Assembly (NCBI GenBank): GCA_014058105.1
Contig: JACGCM010002205.1
Coordinates: forward strand, 868,001-932,000
Length of the DNA stretch: 64,000 bases
Reading direction: 5' to 3'
From: Kingdonia uniflora
Lineage: Eukaryota; Streptophyta; Magnoliopsida; Ranunculales; Circaeasteraceae
Part shown: positions 10,641 through 22,685 of the stretch, one piece after another
Layout: the number at the start of each line of letters is the position of its first letter
How positions within the stretch are numbered: the first letter of the stretch is position 1
Notes under the pieces: model-generated
The model's database searches: none
Seen by the model: only the letters and a program-made list of their open reading frames with translations
Told to the model about the DNA's origin: nothing
Translations under genes and position numbers: made by a program

Positions 10641-10939
10641 GGCATTTCATGAAGCGTTCATGCAAAGATGTCACTATTATCTGTGAGGAGTTACATGAGA
10701 TTTGAGCGCTCCTCCGTGCTCAAGAGAGTTCCAATGTGAATTCCTTTTTGCGTGCCACTAATCTCGATGTACTCTGTTGGTTCGACGTTTGGCAGCTGTG
10801 GTTCTGCTGGAATTGGCTACTGTAATTACTATGCAGGAGTTGTTGTAGCTGGCTTAGCCACAATGGAAATAGTATTATCGCAAGCTTGAGCCAATTTCTG
10901 GCTTCCTTTGATTTCATAGATTCCTCCTTTCCGGTCGAA

Positions 10940-11374
10940 TCATAACGCCTGATGATATGTGGAGGGAATAACTTTTATGTTATGCAACCATGGTCGTCCC
11001 ATGATGCCCAAGTAACAAGATTTGGCCTTGATGAAGTAAAAGACTACTTCAAGTGTGACTGGTCCAGTTGCGATGGGAAGTGTGATTTTCCCCACACGTT
11101 CTTCTATAGAGCCAATGAATCCAGAGTCATTGATGTCAATTGGTTTGACCTTGTCTGCTAAGCCCATTTGGTCGATTGTGCTTTGGAAAATTAGTTCGAT
11201 GCTGCAGCCGGTATCAACCATCATCATATGTAGAACTATGTTCTTCATTTTTAACATGATCACGAGTGCATCCTGGTGTGGGAAGTTGATGTGACGAATG
11301 TCACAGTCTTCAAAAGAAATCCCAGGTCGTCGATTGCTGTATTCTTGCAATAAGCGGGCTTCTTTGTCTATCAT
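10940..11374 (-). pseudogene. Element A retropepsin-type protease
   Basis: The aspartic protease of the polyprotein. The frame includes SFEDCDIRHINFPHQDALVI, then MMMVDTGCSIELIFQ with the DTG active site, and later CYLGIMGRPWLHNIKVIPST, the conserved late GRPWLH motif. This 144-codon stretch is open, and the order gag-protease-RT fits gypsy elements. Upstream the frame connects to the gag zinc-knuckle region. Confidence 0.8.
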
Positions 11375-11379
11375 TATCA

Positions 11380-12982
11380 GATCATGGCATTGTCCGACGT
11401 GCCTATGCTTGGATCTGTTGGAGTTGTTGATTGTCTGAGTCTCGGTGAAGTATAAGTGTTTCTCGTCATTTATTTTGTCAGCTTGGACGATCTTGGTGTC
11501 AGTCTTGTACTTGCCATCCGTATAACTTTCGATGTCAATAATATACTAAAGTATTCGTCCCTGTGCAAATATATTATGGAGAAGAAATATCAGTGCGAAA
11601 CACCGCTCCGTATTATGATGTTGAATCTGTTGGTGAATGCAGTATGGTTTTCTTTGTATGGGCAGAAGAGTAATGGTATTTCTGAAGAATTCATCTTTCT
11701 GTATCAGCGGGTATACATCCGTAAGAGTAGTTGCTAATTGTAGTTTTCATGGAATTGACTTTCTTCGTCCATGGCGTCCTTGATTATCATTGGACTTGAA
11801 TCGCTTCTTATCACCCCCATAGTCTTTCTTGCTGTTCTGAGCTTGATCTTCGAAATGGCCTTTGGTTGGTAGGGTGATGCGTTGAGGTCTTGGCTTCTCG
11901 GTTGTCAGTCGCTCTAGGTCGATAAAGTTGTTGACCTTCTTAATCATATCATCCAATGTCAGTGGCTTGTTGAGGACCAGGTGCTCATTGACTCGCCCAT
12001 TTATGAGCAGTGCATTGGTGAAAGCGGAGATTGTGATCTTCTTGTCGAGGTTGTCAATTTTCTGGGCTAGTCCGAAAAATTTCCTGGTAAACATCTTTAA
12101 TTTTTCATCTGGTGCCTGCTTGAGGCTGAACAAAGAGTAAAAACTCTTCTCCTTGTCTTTATTGTACGAATAGTTTTTGACAAACAGTTCGCGAAGTTGT
12201 TCGAAAGTGAAGATAGACCCTTCGGTGAGCATGTGAAACCATAGTAGAGGTTCGCCCTTTAAACTGGTCGGGAAGAGACGGTAGAGGATGTGATTGGATG
12301 TCGAATATAGCCCCAAAGAATCCTAAAATTATTGGACGTGCTCCACGGGATCTCCTCTCTTGTACTTCTGAATCTTCGGGGTATGAAAACTGGTGGGTAC
12401 TTCCTCGTCCAGCAACTCTTGTGCGAGCAGGCTCTTCTGTAATTTGGTATAGTTGCTTCTTTCAGTGAGTATTTGAGCGTCTAACAGCTCTTGGATGCGT
12501 CTGTCCACCTATTCCAGAGTGAGATGTTGTCGAGACGTGGCAACTCATCTTGTTGTTCGTCCTCCTGGTGGATTGTGCTCTCCTGTTGCTTCACCCATGC
12601 GATCATAAACCAAAATTCGAGGTTTTTCTCTGTTTTGTTCCTCTTGTTATTGCAGATCGATTATTGCATCGGTGGGTAATTGTGGATTGACGTGACCTGG
12701 AGGTGGGACAAGCTCTTGCTGGATTTGGGGAAGTGCTAGATTTTGGCCTCGATGTCCCAGGCGATCATGGACTGATATCCTCGAGGTTGCAAGCAGAGCG
12801 TTCTGCTATCTCGAAGTTGCTGTTATTTGAGATTGAAGTGTTCTGATTGTGTCCTGGATGCTGGCGAGCTGTTTTTCTAGTTATATTCGTCGTTCGGCTT
12901 CTGATTGCACAGTTGCTCGTAAATCCTTCACTCTTTCAACAACGTCAGACAGGACGTGGTGTGATTTTTCTTGATTTGCCAT
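11380..12982 (-). pseudogene. Element A gag
   Basis: The likely start is the ATG at 12982-12980, 76 bases inside the 5' LTR edge. The N-terminal part (broken by several TAG/TGA) is helical. The retrotransposon gag core is open at 11747-12316 with LYRLFPTSLKGEPLLWFHML, FEQLRELFVKNYSYNK and KVNNFIDLER. The zinc knuckle PYCIHQQIQHHNTERC lies at about 11585-11635 in another frame. This is the capsid-forming protein, with a Tat-type knuckle of the form C-x3-H-x4-H-x4-C in which one position is altered. Confidence 0.8.
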
Positions 12983-13038
12983 CTTTTAAAAATGAATACG
13001 GAAAAACTAGATCGGAAAACGCTGAGTGTATGCTTCGA

Positions 13039-13056
13039 TTCCCACAGACGGCGCCA
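13039..13056 (-). other. Element A primer binding site
   Basis: On the minus strand TGGCGCCGTCTGTGGGAA starts two bases after the 5' LTR ends. The first ten bases match the site complementary to tRNA-Asp used by Athila/Tat elements (TGGCGCCGTT); the rest diverges. Elements B and C have TGGCGTCGTCTGTGGGAA and TGGCACCGTCTGTAGGAA at the same place. Confidence 0.7.
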
Positions 13057-13058
13057 AA

Positions 13059-13738
13059 TGTAATTGCCTATTTTCGTGTTGGACGAAGATAATGCCTTAC
13101 ACCCTTGAAATATAGAATATTGACTAGGAACTAAAAGCAATTAACACAAGTTTTAGCATGGAAAACCCTTGAATGGGTTAAAAACCACGACCTCTCATGA
13201 GAATTTATGAAAGAATGGTGTTTATATAGTTGCTAGCTATTATAAAGAGAAAGAGATTGGACATCTGAGTTTTGGTAGGGATTACTTTCTCTAAGAGTTC
13301 TGTAGATGATAATAGCCGTCCAGGATCCTAATCTCTAGGTCTCTTTTTATAGTCTTATAATATGATCGTTATTGCTTTAATGAGGAATGTTACAATATCA
13401 GGTTTGATGAGTCTTTTATGAGGTCCCTTATAACGTCGTGTTATCTGATACTTGTTGATCTTGTATTGAATCTCTTGATGATCTTAGCTGTAACCTCGGG
13501 CTGTTGGTGAAGATGCGATCTCTAGCGAAGGTCGCATGTATGCGATCTTTTGATGGATATTTGAGTGTCTTATGTAGTGCGATGTTACTAGATGCGTCAA
13601 TATCCTCGAACTGTAGGTGAGGTCGTCTAGATTGTAATATGCTTGCTCTCAGTCCTTGGTTGGTTATCAGTATGTTTATACAAACTACGTGAGCTTAAAT
13701 TTTGGGCTTAGTAGGAAGATTGGAAATAAGCCCTTACA
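13059..13738 (-). repeat. Element A 5' LTR (right copy)
   Basis: It begins TGTAATTGCC and ends CCCTTACA, followed by the CCAAG duplication. It pairs with 2455-3135 over its full length, with about 10% differences by eye in the first 160 bases, many of them transitions. Confidence 0.92.
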
Positions 13739-13833
13739 CCAAGTTTTTCACCTCATTTTTTTGCCAATCGCATCAGACGTTGTCTTTGTCTAACTTAAGC
13801 TTCCATCAATTTACAGATTTCATTGATCACCTA

Positions 13834-13884
13834 GGGCATGTTTGTTTGTTTTTTGTTTTTTTTTTGTGAGAAGAGGTGAGAAGA
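13834..13884 (+). repeat. Left terminal inverted repeat of PIF/Harbinger-like element
   Basis: GGGCATGTTTG at 13834 is followed by a T-rich spacer and GTGAGAAGAGGTGAGAAGAG. The mirror at 63185-63243 reads, on the minus strand, GGGCCATGTTCG, a T-rich spacer, then GGGTGAGAAGTGGTGAGATG. Confidence 0.65.
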
Positions 13885-14285
13885 GCATAAATGTTTTGCC
13901 TAAAAAGTTGTGAGGTTAGAAGATTGAAAAAAACTTGTGTGTGTTTGGCTGAAGGTTAGAAGTTCTCCTTAAAATATTGACTTCTAGCTTCAACATCTCA
14001 CTAGTCTGTTTGGCTGAACCATATAATTTGACTATGAATTAGAAATTTCTCCACAAAAACACCAAAAATATATATAAACCACATTTTCCTCTCTAATTCA
14101 TCATATATTAAGCACAAAATACTACAAAATGCCAAATAACATACAACATACAAAAGATAGGTACCAATAAAGAATATCTAGGTTGTTCCAAAATAGGTAC
14201 CAAAGCAACAAATAAAAGTTTCATAACAACTAAGCTAAAGAGATAAAAAAAGACTAGAGATAGAGAGGTAGAGAACCAACAACAC

Positions 14286-15024
14286 CTACTTGCCTGCTGC
14301 ACCACTAAGGTCATATAAAGGACAACTATCTGGACAAAACCTAGAACGTAAATACCCCCTCCTAGTCTCATCATCTATGCCGAGGAACCAAGTACAAAAG
14401 GGTTTCTCCTTCGTAATCACCTCTAATGTAGTGAAAGAGGTAAGTCATATCAAACCCTATGATCCCCCGTAAAACGGCCTCAACTTTTGCCCCCATAGTC
14501 CAATCAAACTCTCTCCTAACAACTAACTCTAATGTAATGCAAGACAACTCAGTAGTCATCACATTAATACTCGTATCAAGAACATGAGCAGTAGGCCTAG
14601 TCATCTGCCTTTTAGCAATGGGGGTGCTCCTCCTGGTCTGAGTAGAAGTATGATTACTAGTGACAGGAGCATCAGAGGAAGTATTAGTAGTAAGATTTGC
14701 AATATGAGCTACAGGAGGAGTACCTATGGGAGTACAAGTGGTAGGAACATAACCAGTATTACTAGGAACCTGAGTGGAAGTAGTAGACTGGTAATCCTGA
14801 TCACTCTGGCCAAAGTTAAACTCAACATGGCTTTAAGTAAGGGGAACAAACTTTGTAAGGTCAATACTTTTGTCGTTTAAATCATCAGTAATGTCCTCCT
14901 CATCTATCAAGTGCCTAACAGATCTCATATTATCCCCATTCGCAACCTCATTACCCATGAGCCCATGTAACATCTTGTAATCCTTGAATTTCTTTCCCTT
15001 ATGTTGTTTGAGCTTCTTTCTAGA
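14286..15024 (-). pseudogene. MYB/SANT-like transposon protein, last exon
   Basis: After an acceptor (TTTTTTCAG at 15025-15033) the exon reads RKKLKQHKGKKFKDYKMLHG, the family's FRxxxxxxYxxLxxIFG segment that follows the Myb_DNA-bind_3 domain. An acidic stretch (VRHLIDEEDITDDLND), a Ser/Thr/Pro-rich linker and TRRSTPIAKR come next. The end, in a frame one base off, reads TKEKPFCTWFLGIDDETRRG, matching the C-terminal F-x-L-x-D-E-x-R motif of these proteins, with stop TAG at 14288-14286. One stop (near 14834) and one frameshift are present. These proteins bind DNA and assist PIF/Harbinger transposases. Confidence 0.6.
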
Positions 15025-15127
15025 CTGAAAAAATTTATAAGAAAATAAAAATAAAGCAATGGGAATTAAACTAGTAAAACAATATAAGCGAAAAGAAACT
15101 GCTAGCTATTAAAAATAATTAGTTTAC

Positions 15128-15149
15128 CTCTACTTCCAAAAGAGCATTC
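15128..15149 (-). pseudogene. MYB/SANT-like gene, exon piece left of the copia insertion
   Basis: On the minus strand GAATGCTCTTTTGGAAGTAGAG precedes GTAAACT, a splice donor. It is the remainder of the exon whose front half lies at 62198-62460. The copia element sits inside this exon, with 5-bp flanks CATTC (15145-15149) and GATTC (62198-62202). Confidence 0.5.
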
Positions 15150-15524
15150 TCTTGAAATATATTACAATTACTATGATCAATTAAGTGAATATGAAGAAAA
15201 TCTTACTAATCTCTTCTCCTTCTTTAGCAAATCCTCTTGAGCTTGAGTGAAGTCTTCCCTTGGACTAGCTAGAGACCTTTATGGAATGGTTTTTTGCGGT
15301 GTATCCTCCAAGAGGGACTTTCCCTCTATTTGACCTGATAGTATTTGAGTAGTCTTTCCATTATATCCTCAAATCTTTATAAAGAGTAAAACTAGGCCCC
15401 ACCAACCTTAACTTGGTCTAACAACTAGGCCTAATCAATAACACCTATTCGACCTATTAACATGTGTGCTCGTGAACTGGAAGAAAAACATTGAGTAGTG
15501 CCGATATAAATGGAAAATCCAACA
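15150..15524 (-). repeat. Copia 3' LTR (left copy)
   Basis: On the minus strand it runs from TGTTGGATTTTCC to ATTTCAAGA. It aligns throughout with 61825-62197. The polypurine tract sits directly upstream. Confidence 0.85.
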
Positions 15525-16585
15525 ATCTCCCACCCGGCGCTAACTCGATTTTTTAAGAAAAAGTATTTAGCCTGGTTCACGGTTTTATAAAAAGCGGATG
15601 ACCATCATTTATTTTTAAAACTACACATGATAATTTTGAAAACAATGTTACATCGAACTTAACTGTCACTCTATGGCTAAAAATACAGCTAACACAGTTC
15701 ACAGTCAAACTTTGGCCAGGCCTTTGAGCACATGTCTAATTCATAGCATAGATGTCGGGCTAACAACCTTAACAGCTTTCAAGTAGAATTTCTTTAGTGA
15801 CGGAGTTTAGCGTGTGAATGGTAAATGTACACCTTAATGATGTGCTGGTACATTTCCTTTAGTATCCTGTAACATGTGTTTACTAAACACTTGTCATTTT
15901 AATACTTAGACAAACCGTTATGTGAAGATCATCACTCATACTGAAATGAAGGCCAAAGGATGTAGAGCCTACCCATATCTAGTCTAAGCAAGCTTAAAAA
16001 ACCTTTCAGTATTCTCTATAGGCACTTGATACTTAGACAACCATCATGTGATAATATTACTCGTATCTAAAACTTTATTACAATTGTATAACTGTAATTA
16101 AAACTAAATATGTACTCATATAATAACAGATCCAAATATAATAACAGCTAAATAATCAAAATCAAAACTGAATGTCGACAAAAAATAACAACCGAGAAAA
16201 ACTCCCATAAAGATAAAGAATCCTAATGAAGTAACAGTAAATAAAATAAATTAATAACTACTCCTACATAAAAGGGCGATCCTCAAAGAGACTCCAACAA
16301 TTCCATACGCGTAACATGTCCCCTGAAGTCCCTTAATAAGCGGATCAGTAATCATCTCTAGTGTCGATAAATGAAGAATCTCGATAATTTATTTATGTAT
16401 TTATTAATGACAACGTAATACTTAATGTCAATATACCTATTATCCATAGTCACGTTATCATTCTTAACATACTTAACGATAACCTCATTATCACAAAATC
16501 ATCACAACAGTCTAGAAATTGAATTATCAGCATTCATCTCATAAATTAACTGTTTGAGCCATACAGCCTACCGAGAAGCCTCATA
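15525..16585. other. Copia 3' untranslated stretch, no gene seen
   Basis: Apart from the polypurine tract at its left edge, this kilobase between the 3' LTR and the RNase H frame holds no readable domain. Copia elements usually have a short tail here, so degraded pol C-terminus or an unrecognised insertion may be present. Confidence 0.4.
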
Positions 16586-17665
16586 TCAAGCTACATGCTC
16601 TACTTCCACAGTCGAGGAAGCTACAATAAACTGTTTGACACTTCTCCATAAGATAACGCGATGAGCAAACATAAAAACATAACTAGAAGTAGACTTTTTG
16701 TTATCTTTGTCCCCTGCAAAATCTGAGTCAGAATAGCTCAAAGTAATGAGCTCATCCGATCTCCTATAAACCAATATGTAATCTCTAGTCCTCTTTAAAT
16801 AGCAAAGATCCCTCATGGCTATCTGCTAGTGAACAATATAAGGGGTTTGTTGGTTCCTTCTTAACATCCCAACAACAAAAATAATGTTAGGTCTCATACA
16901 TATCATACCATACATGGGCTACCAACTACTGAAGCATACTCCTTAGTGATGTCTGAAGAAACTATCTCGTGGGACATCATCTTTCTGCACCTACTTTGCA
17001 AACTTGCATGTCATACCTCTTCAAAACTTTATCAATATACGTACTCTAAAATATGCCTAACATCCCTCAGATCATGTCTCGCTTAATCTTGATGTCAATG
17101 ACATAACTGGTATCTCCCATGTCCTTCACATCAAAATGCTGAGGTAAGATGGTTTTTGTCTTTTGAAGATACTGGACGTCACTGCTAGCGAGTAAAATAT
17201 CGTCGACGTACAAAGCCATAAATGTAAATCATCTCCCACTTTATTTGACGTATATACAACAATCCATTTTGAACTCGACAAAGCCGTGGTTCAAAACCAC
17301 CTCATGAAACTATAGGTACCACTGCATAGACGCCTACTTGAGATCATAGATAAAACGATTAAGTATGCAAAATAGTTGTACCTTCCCGTCGGTCTCAAAG
17401 CCTTCGAGTTGGTACATCTAAATCTCCTCGTTGAGATGCCCATTAAGAAAAGTTGTCTTGACGTCCATCTAATGAATTTCCAAGTTAAAATACGTTGCAA
17501 GAGCTTAAATAATCCATAAAGAATCTTTCTTTGAAGCTGGTGAGAAAGTCTCATCAAAGTCAATTCCTGGACCCTGTTTCTAGCCCTTCGCAACATGTCT
17601 CGCTTTGAAACACTCAACCTTCCCTTTAAAATTACATTTGGTCTTAGAGATCCATCTGTATTCAA
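16586..17665 (-). pseudogene. Copia reverse transcriptase and RNase H
   Basis: Minus-strand order: FKARHVAKG, IDFDETFSPASKKDS (17540-17600), a broken palm segment, then MALYVDDILLASSD with the YxDD active site near 17200 and YIDKVLKRYDMQ. The RNase H part (16586-16816) has MRDLCYLKRTRDYILVY, SYSDSDFAGDKDNKKSTSSY with the catalytic Asp, and WRSVKQFIVASSTVEVEHVA. The pattern is diagnostic of copia pol. At least eight stops or frameshifts make it inactive. Confidence 0.85.
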
Positions 17666-18271
17666 CTGCCCTGGACCCTATAGGTATAGGTGTCAACTCC
17701 CATATAGAGTTGCAAAATGGAGAATCTATCCCCTCTATTATAATATTATGTCACTGATCTACAAAACTACTGGCCATAACCGTATTAAAAGATACTGGAT
17801 CCTCAAAATCAAATAAATTCCCTTATACTAAATAAAGATGGTAATCTGAAGAAATAGTTGAAGGCCTCTCTCTAGAGGATCTCTATTTAGAGGCAACAGG
17901 CTAGGCTAGAGGTAGAATGATAAGAAGTTAAACGGGGGCGGGTGAAGGAATCAACTGAGGGAGAACTTGTGCTATGACGGGGTCCAGAACTAGGTCTGGA
18001 GCAATAGCTGGGTCTAAAACTGTACTCACCACAGTGTCAATATCAGATAAACGCGGAAGCATAACAATACTGAGTAGAATAACAGTTAGACTTTGAGTCT
18101 CAAAACTTCCTCAAAGAAAACCTCTCTATGAGTAGTACTAGTAAGGTGATTTCTCTCCTCTATAAAATGAGCCTGAACACACTCAATAATTTATATGGGT
18201 TGAGAAGGACAATGAAACCTAAAACCTTATGATCTATTTAGGAAACCAACGAAAAAGCAACTAACAGTCCT
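17666..18271 (-). pseudogene. Copia linker between integrase and RT (degraded)
   Basis: The linker of copia pol usually lies here. Only low-complexity fragments are seen, and the plus-strand frames are shadows. No domain can be named. Confidence 0.35.
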
Positions 18272-19300
18272 CTAATCTAACTTTTTGATATTCGGTTTAA
18301 ACAATTTTACCTTTACAGGACAACCCCAAACACACGAGTGATTAAGACTAGGATTTCTCCCAGTCCATAGATGATAAGGATTAACTGGAACAGAACGAGA
18401 AAAATCTTGATTCTGAATATAGACTGAATAATGTAAACATTTTCCATGCAAATTTACAGGTAAATTGGTATCACATAACATGTTGTGAACCACATTCTTA
18501 TAAGTTTGATTACTGCATTCACAAATACCATTCTATTATGGTGATCCAGGAGTAGTGTATTAGGCTACAATATCATAATTCTATAAATACTTATAGAATA
18601 GTCTCGAATACTGACCGTCTTGATTGATCTTACCATAATACTCACCTCCTCGATCTGACTGGACAACCTTGATCTTTTGATCTAACTGTTTCTCAACCTT
18701 TTACTGAAAAGTCTTAAATACATCAAGTGATTCAAACTTCTGATGGATAAGAAAAATGTAGGTATAACGAGAGAAATCATCAATGAAGGTGATAAAATAT
18801 CGATGACCACCGCGGGATGGAGTAGGAAAAGGCCTATATATATTTGTATGAATCAGCTGTAAAATGTCTATACTATGAGTAAAGTCAAATTTCCTGATCT
18901 TGGTCAATTTTCCACAAATACAATCGACGCAAGTCTGAAAATCAAAGAAGTTTAAATCCCTAAGAACCCCATCTTGAACCATAATCTCTAACCTCTTTCT
19001 AGAAGTATGTCCTAGTCGTTTGTGCCATAACATCGAAGAAAGCTTAGAAACTCCAGAACGTTTAGAAGTAAAAGAAATACCAATCTTAGTAAATGAGCAT
19101 AATAGTATCGTCTCATATGAATGATCAAGAGATAGGCGATATAACCCATCAACTAGTAAACCAGAACCAATAATAGAATCGTGATGAATAATGTCAAAAC
19201 CACCATGTCTAAAATTGAAAAAATAACTGAAAGAGTATAGCCAAGAAACTGAAACTAGAGATCGTCTTATCGATAGAACATAAAAGGTGCCTGTCAAATC
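18272..19300 (-). pseudogene. Copia integrase with GAG-pre-integrase zinc finger
   Basis: The zinc finger reads LWHKRLGHTSRKRLE and CVDCICGK (H-x-H-C-C). The core begins LIHTNIYRPFPTPSRGGHRY, where the usual first catalytic Asp (HTD) is Asn. It continues FIDDFSRYTYIFLI, then VQSDRGGEYYG with the second Asp, and NGICECSNQTYKNVV with the Glu. The C-terminal part contains NPYHLWTGRNPSLNH and VWGCPVKVKLF. Stops near 18530-18700 break the frame. Upstream the open frame includes HHDSIIGSGLLVDGLYRLSL from the protease-integrase spacer. Confidence 0.82.
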
Positions 19301-20374
19301 TAAAGTAGCACCAATATCTAAAAGGAGGATAAAAGTGCCAACAAACTCAATAGAAAGGCGTTGAACATCTCCTAAGAAAACCTACTCCTCGAGCCATGCC
19401 GACCGCCTGCTGATGAACTCCTGTGAAGAATTTGAAATATGAATAGTTGCCCTACAATCTAACCACCAAGAGTTGGTGGGAACATCAACCAAATTGGATT
19501 CAAGGAAAACATAAACTGAACTAGTTCAATCTTTCTTAGTCAGCCAATTTTTGTAAGAACGATAGTCCTGCTTCATATGAAATTTCTTCTTGCAAAAGAA
19601 ATACTATATGAAGTAGTTGTTGACGAAGTCGCATTCTGCTTCTCATTCTCATTCCCTGAGCGAGAACTATGATATGGACCAGACTTGAAACCTTTCTTCT
19701 TTGCCATACGTTGATTCTTGAACTTCTTCCCCTAAGAATGGATCGACAAACTCTTCATAGACGTAGTCAGATGAGTCGATTCTACTTTACCTTTCTTCTG
19801 CTGTTCTTCCTCAAAGACCAATACGATAATCAACTCATTCATTTCTCAGGTCTTATCCTAATCCTGGTAGTGAACCAAGAACATCTCGAACCTTTTTGCA
19901 ATAGACCAAACTACTAAGTGAACCATCAATGTATTATCAATGGTGAGACCGAGTTCTTTTAAACTAAGAACTAACTTAGAGATCTTAAGAATGTGCGAGT
20001 GCACATTTCCATTACCGTCATACTTTAGTGATAAAAGTTGAGATAAGTTACTATACTGCCTTCTCTATATGGAACCCTTGAGCTGTTTCTTATTAACATC
20101 TAACAGGTCCTTTGCGGTACCTTTCTCAATGATACTGCCTCACATAATAGAATCCATAGAAGAACGGATGATGAGATTTGCCATTTCATTTGACCCATTT
20201 AGTAGAGGTAGCCATGAGATCTGCGGGCTTGGCTTTAGTGAGAGCAAAATCAAAATCAAAGTAGCCTAGAACAATTTGGATTTTAAGATTCCAGTTAGAG
20301 TAGTTAGAGTCTGTCAAGGTCTCAACATTAGTCAGTTGGTTTTGGATGATAGGGTCCATAGCTGCATGAACCAA
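19301..20374 (-). pseudogene. Copia gag and protease (degraded)
   Basis: The gag front is clear at 20186-20374: NVETLTDSNYSNWNLKIQIV matches the copia gag pattern of a SNxxxW motif followed by an amphipathic helix. Downstream frames are broken. A protease trace, WWLDCRATIHIS near 19450, corresponds to the W-x-D-S-G-A-T active site with Ser-Gly lost. The first in-frame ATG is at 20374. Confidence 0.65.
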
Positions 20375-21219
20375 AGACTTATATTAAGGCGTGCAACAAA
20401 ATAATTTTATGCACATTTAACTTGATATATAAAAGATCTACAACTTGAAGTCTTTAATCTCGATTCTATCTGGGGTTAAGATGGTCGAGTTAGAGTGCAT
20501 ATTGTATGTCAGGTATTGACTTTTCACTCTATGGGTATAGCAATGTATTATAAAATCTCTCATTTGGGTGGTAATTTGATATATAATGTCCCCAAGTTGG
20601 TGATCACTCACGCTCAAGAATAGACTAACCACTTATAGTTTGACTCAAGGCACTTCGTCATCTATAGGCTGAGGGTTATCCTCATCTCCCCGTACCGTGT
20701 AACCTATCTTAACCCACTAATTAATTATAAGGTTTTTAGCCTCTTTTGGGTGGTCTAGTTATTTCAAGTTTAATTAGTACAAATTAGTATTAATGAGACT
20801 TTATAAGGGAATCACAAAATTAGAAGAAACGTTTAACTCCATAGAAAAACCTCTTTTGGGTGTGCTTACCCACTTTGCATCCCGCCTTCCTAACGACTAC
20901 TCGGTGATCCTTAAACATTAGAACCCTATATACATAAATGATTATTCATTGCTTATACCAAATATTTTTGCCCAATTAATACCCTTTAATTGGTTTTGAA
21001 TCTTTTAATCAATAATGATTAAAAAAATCCCATTGTATAGGTGTTCTTATTATGGTGTACTTAGAGATAAATTAACTAGTTAAATATCTAGGTATAATGA
21101 TTAAGGCACTTTAACAGTTATTTAATTATCCCACGACATCTCTAGTATAGTGTCTTGTATGGGTTTTATACTACTCTAGGTACACCATATTTATGGAAGA
21201 TATTGGAGAACATTTCACA
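20375..21219 (-). other. Copia 5' leader, part next to gag
   Basis: No gene. It is continuous with 61136-61805 once the Mutator-like element is removed, together making an unusually long leader of about 1.5 kb. It may include an older insertion that I cannot identify. Confidence 0.5.
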
Positions 21220-21228
21220 ATACAATAT

Positions 21229-21274
21229 TGGAAATTATGATAATAAATACTAGTTTTTGCCATCTTTACAAAAT
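21229..21274 (+). repeat. Left terminal inverted repeat of the Mutator-like element
   Basis: It begins TGGAAATTATGATAATAAAT, continues through GTTTTTGCCA and matches the reverse complement of 61081-61126 except at three positions. Weaker similarity continues inward to about 90 bases. ATACAATAT immediately outside is the target duplication. Confidence 0.88.
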
Positions 21275-22685
21275 CAGACCTTGGGAACAATAAATTCCAA
21301 AATTGATAATGGCAAGAGGAAAAACTATATTTGCCCCTACTAAAGTTGCAATATTACAGCAGACAACCACCTATTTTTGGGCTCCACAAGTACAAATGCC
21401 ACATCTGGCATAATAAAAAATTATAAAAAATTCTTTAACTCATTTAAAACTATTATATCAAGCCACGTATACGAGGAAGGCTGACATTGTCACCATCTCA
21501 TGAACTACTTGTCATTTGTTTTACTACATTTTATCCTACCTTTAAGCATATTTATTATTTATAAGAAGGTAGACTCTTTCACCAATTCTGTTACTATTTC
21601 TCATCATTTATGATTAGGTATCTCACCTGCGGTTCACAGGAGTATGTCTGGTTTTTGGAGCCAAAAGTGATCCCGATTCATCGAACAGTTTTTTCTTCTT
21701 ACTGAACCGCAAAAACTATTTCGATTATTTATCACAAACTGCCTGTATGACTGCTGCCTACTAAGTGTTTAATTAAAGACTGGTACTCTACTCCTTGGGC
21801 ATAGAGAAAATTATGGTACTCTACTCTACTCAACTAGTGGAACAAACGATGGTAAATCGTCTGCACGGCTACTGTAAACCAAAATATGTATTTTATTTAG
21901 TTCAACTCAAGCATTCTATCAGACATCTATCTCATTTCTTAACAGCTATAGTCATTTGTCTTATATAATTTTCCCATTTGTTTAGTCTTCTTTGCCATTT
22001 GTTTTATACAACTTTGCCTTTTATTCTAAAAATATCAACTGCTTGAACATTAAAGTAGGTTTCTAGGTTGTAGGCTCCACAGGTAAGGCAACAATTAAGG
22101 CCGTGAGCTCCACTAGTTCGAATGTCACTTCATAATTAATAATAAATAAAGTTGAAATCATTTTAAAATATTATTATCACGCCACGTGTCCAATTTTAAT
22201 TGTTCCTCGATCTACACGTGTCATTACTATTTTGAGACGTGTAAGGCGGAGACCCTGTCACCATTACATGCATTTGTTGAAACCAATTTGTCATGCTTTT
22301 AAACATCAGTTATCTTGGCCCATACAGACTCTGTCACCATCAGTTATATTATTTAGCATTTGTTTACTATTCTTTAAGCTTAGGTAATACATACGATTCA
22401 TACGAGTTCGTCTACCTTTTGGTACCAAAAACCATCCCCATTCTTCATGCACTTTTTTCTTACATGACCACTACAAAACTGCAAAAGTCGTCCTGATTTT
22501 ACATATTGTGTGTGATTGACAACCTTAAAAATCATCCCGGTCGCTCAAACTATTTTTTCAAAATCATCGTAATTCTACCCTTCGTGTGTGTGTGTGATTT
22601 TAGTACTATATCAGTGGCAAATCATTTGTGCAACTACTGCCTACCAGGTGTTTGATCAAAGTCTATTTTTTCCTCTTCTTCCACA
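21275..22685 (+). promoter_or_regulatory. Left subterminal region and Ulp1 promoter with internal duplication
   Basis: No gene. Two diverged copies of a segment of about 0.5 kb follow each other: about 21400-21790 and 22130-22670 share the order AAGCCACGTRTxC, TGTCACCATxxCATG, ATTTGTCATTTGT, CCAAAAGTGATCCC/CCAAAAACCATCCC, TTTTTTCTTA and CTGCCTAC-AGTGTTTRATYAAAG. A CACGTG box (22183-22188) sits in the second copy. The duplicated block probably contains promoter elements of the Ulp1 gene. Confidence 0.5.

Larger units (their letters stand above)
2455..13738 (-). mobile_element. Element A: Ty3/gypsy LTR retrotransposon, Tat/Retand-like
   Basis: Two LTRs of about 680 bp bound this 11.3-kb element, and CCAAG is duplicated on both sides (2450-2454 and 13739-13743). 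Minus-strand order is 5' LTR, primer site, gag, protease, RT, RNase H, integrase remnant, then a 5-kb region coded on the opposite strand, a G-rich polypurine tract and the 3' LTR. Gag-pol order, the C-x3-H-x4-H-x4-C gag knuckle and an antisense gene region before the 3' LTR point to the Tat lineage (Retand/Grande-like). By eye the LTRs differ by roughly 10% over the first 160 bases. The integrase core is deleted and all frames have stops, so the copy is non-autonomous. Confidence 0.9.

Noticed and set aside
14108..14374. 88-codon hydrophobic minus-strand ORF that looks like a membrane protein
   Set aside because: It overlaps the MYB-like gene's 3' end in another frame and runs into AT-rich subterminal DNA; hydrophobicity comes from T-rich codons.
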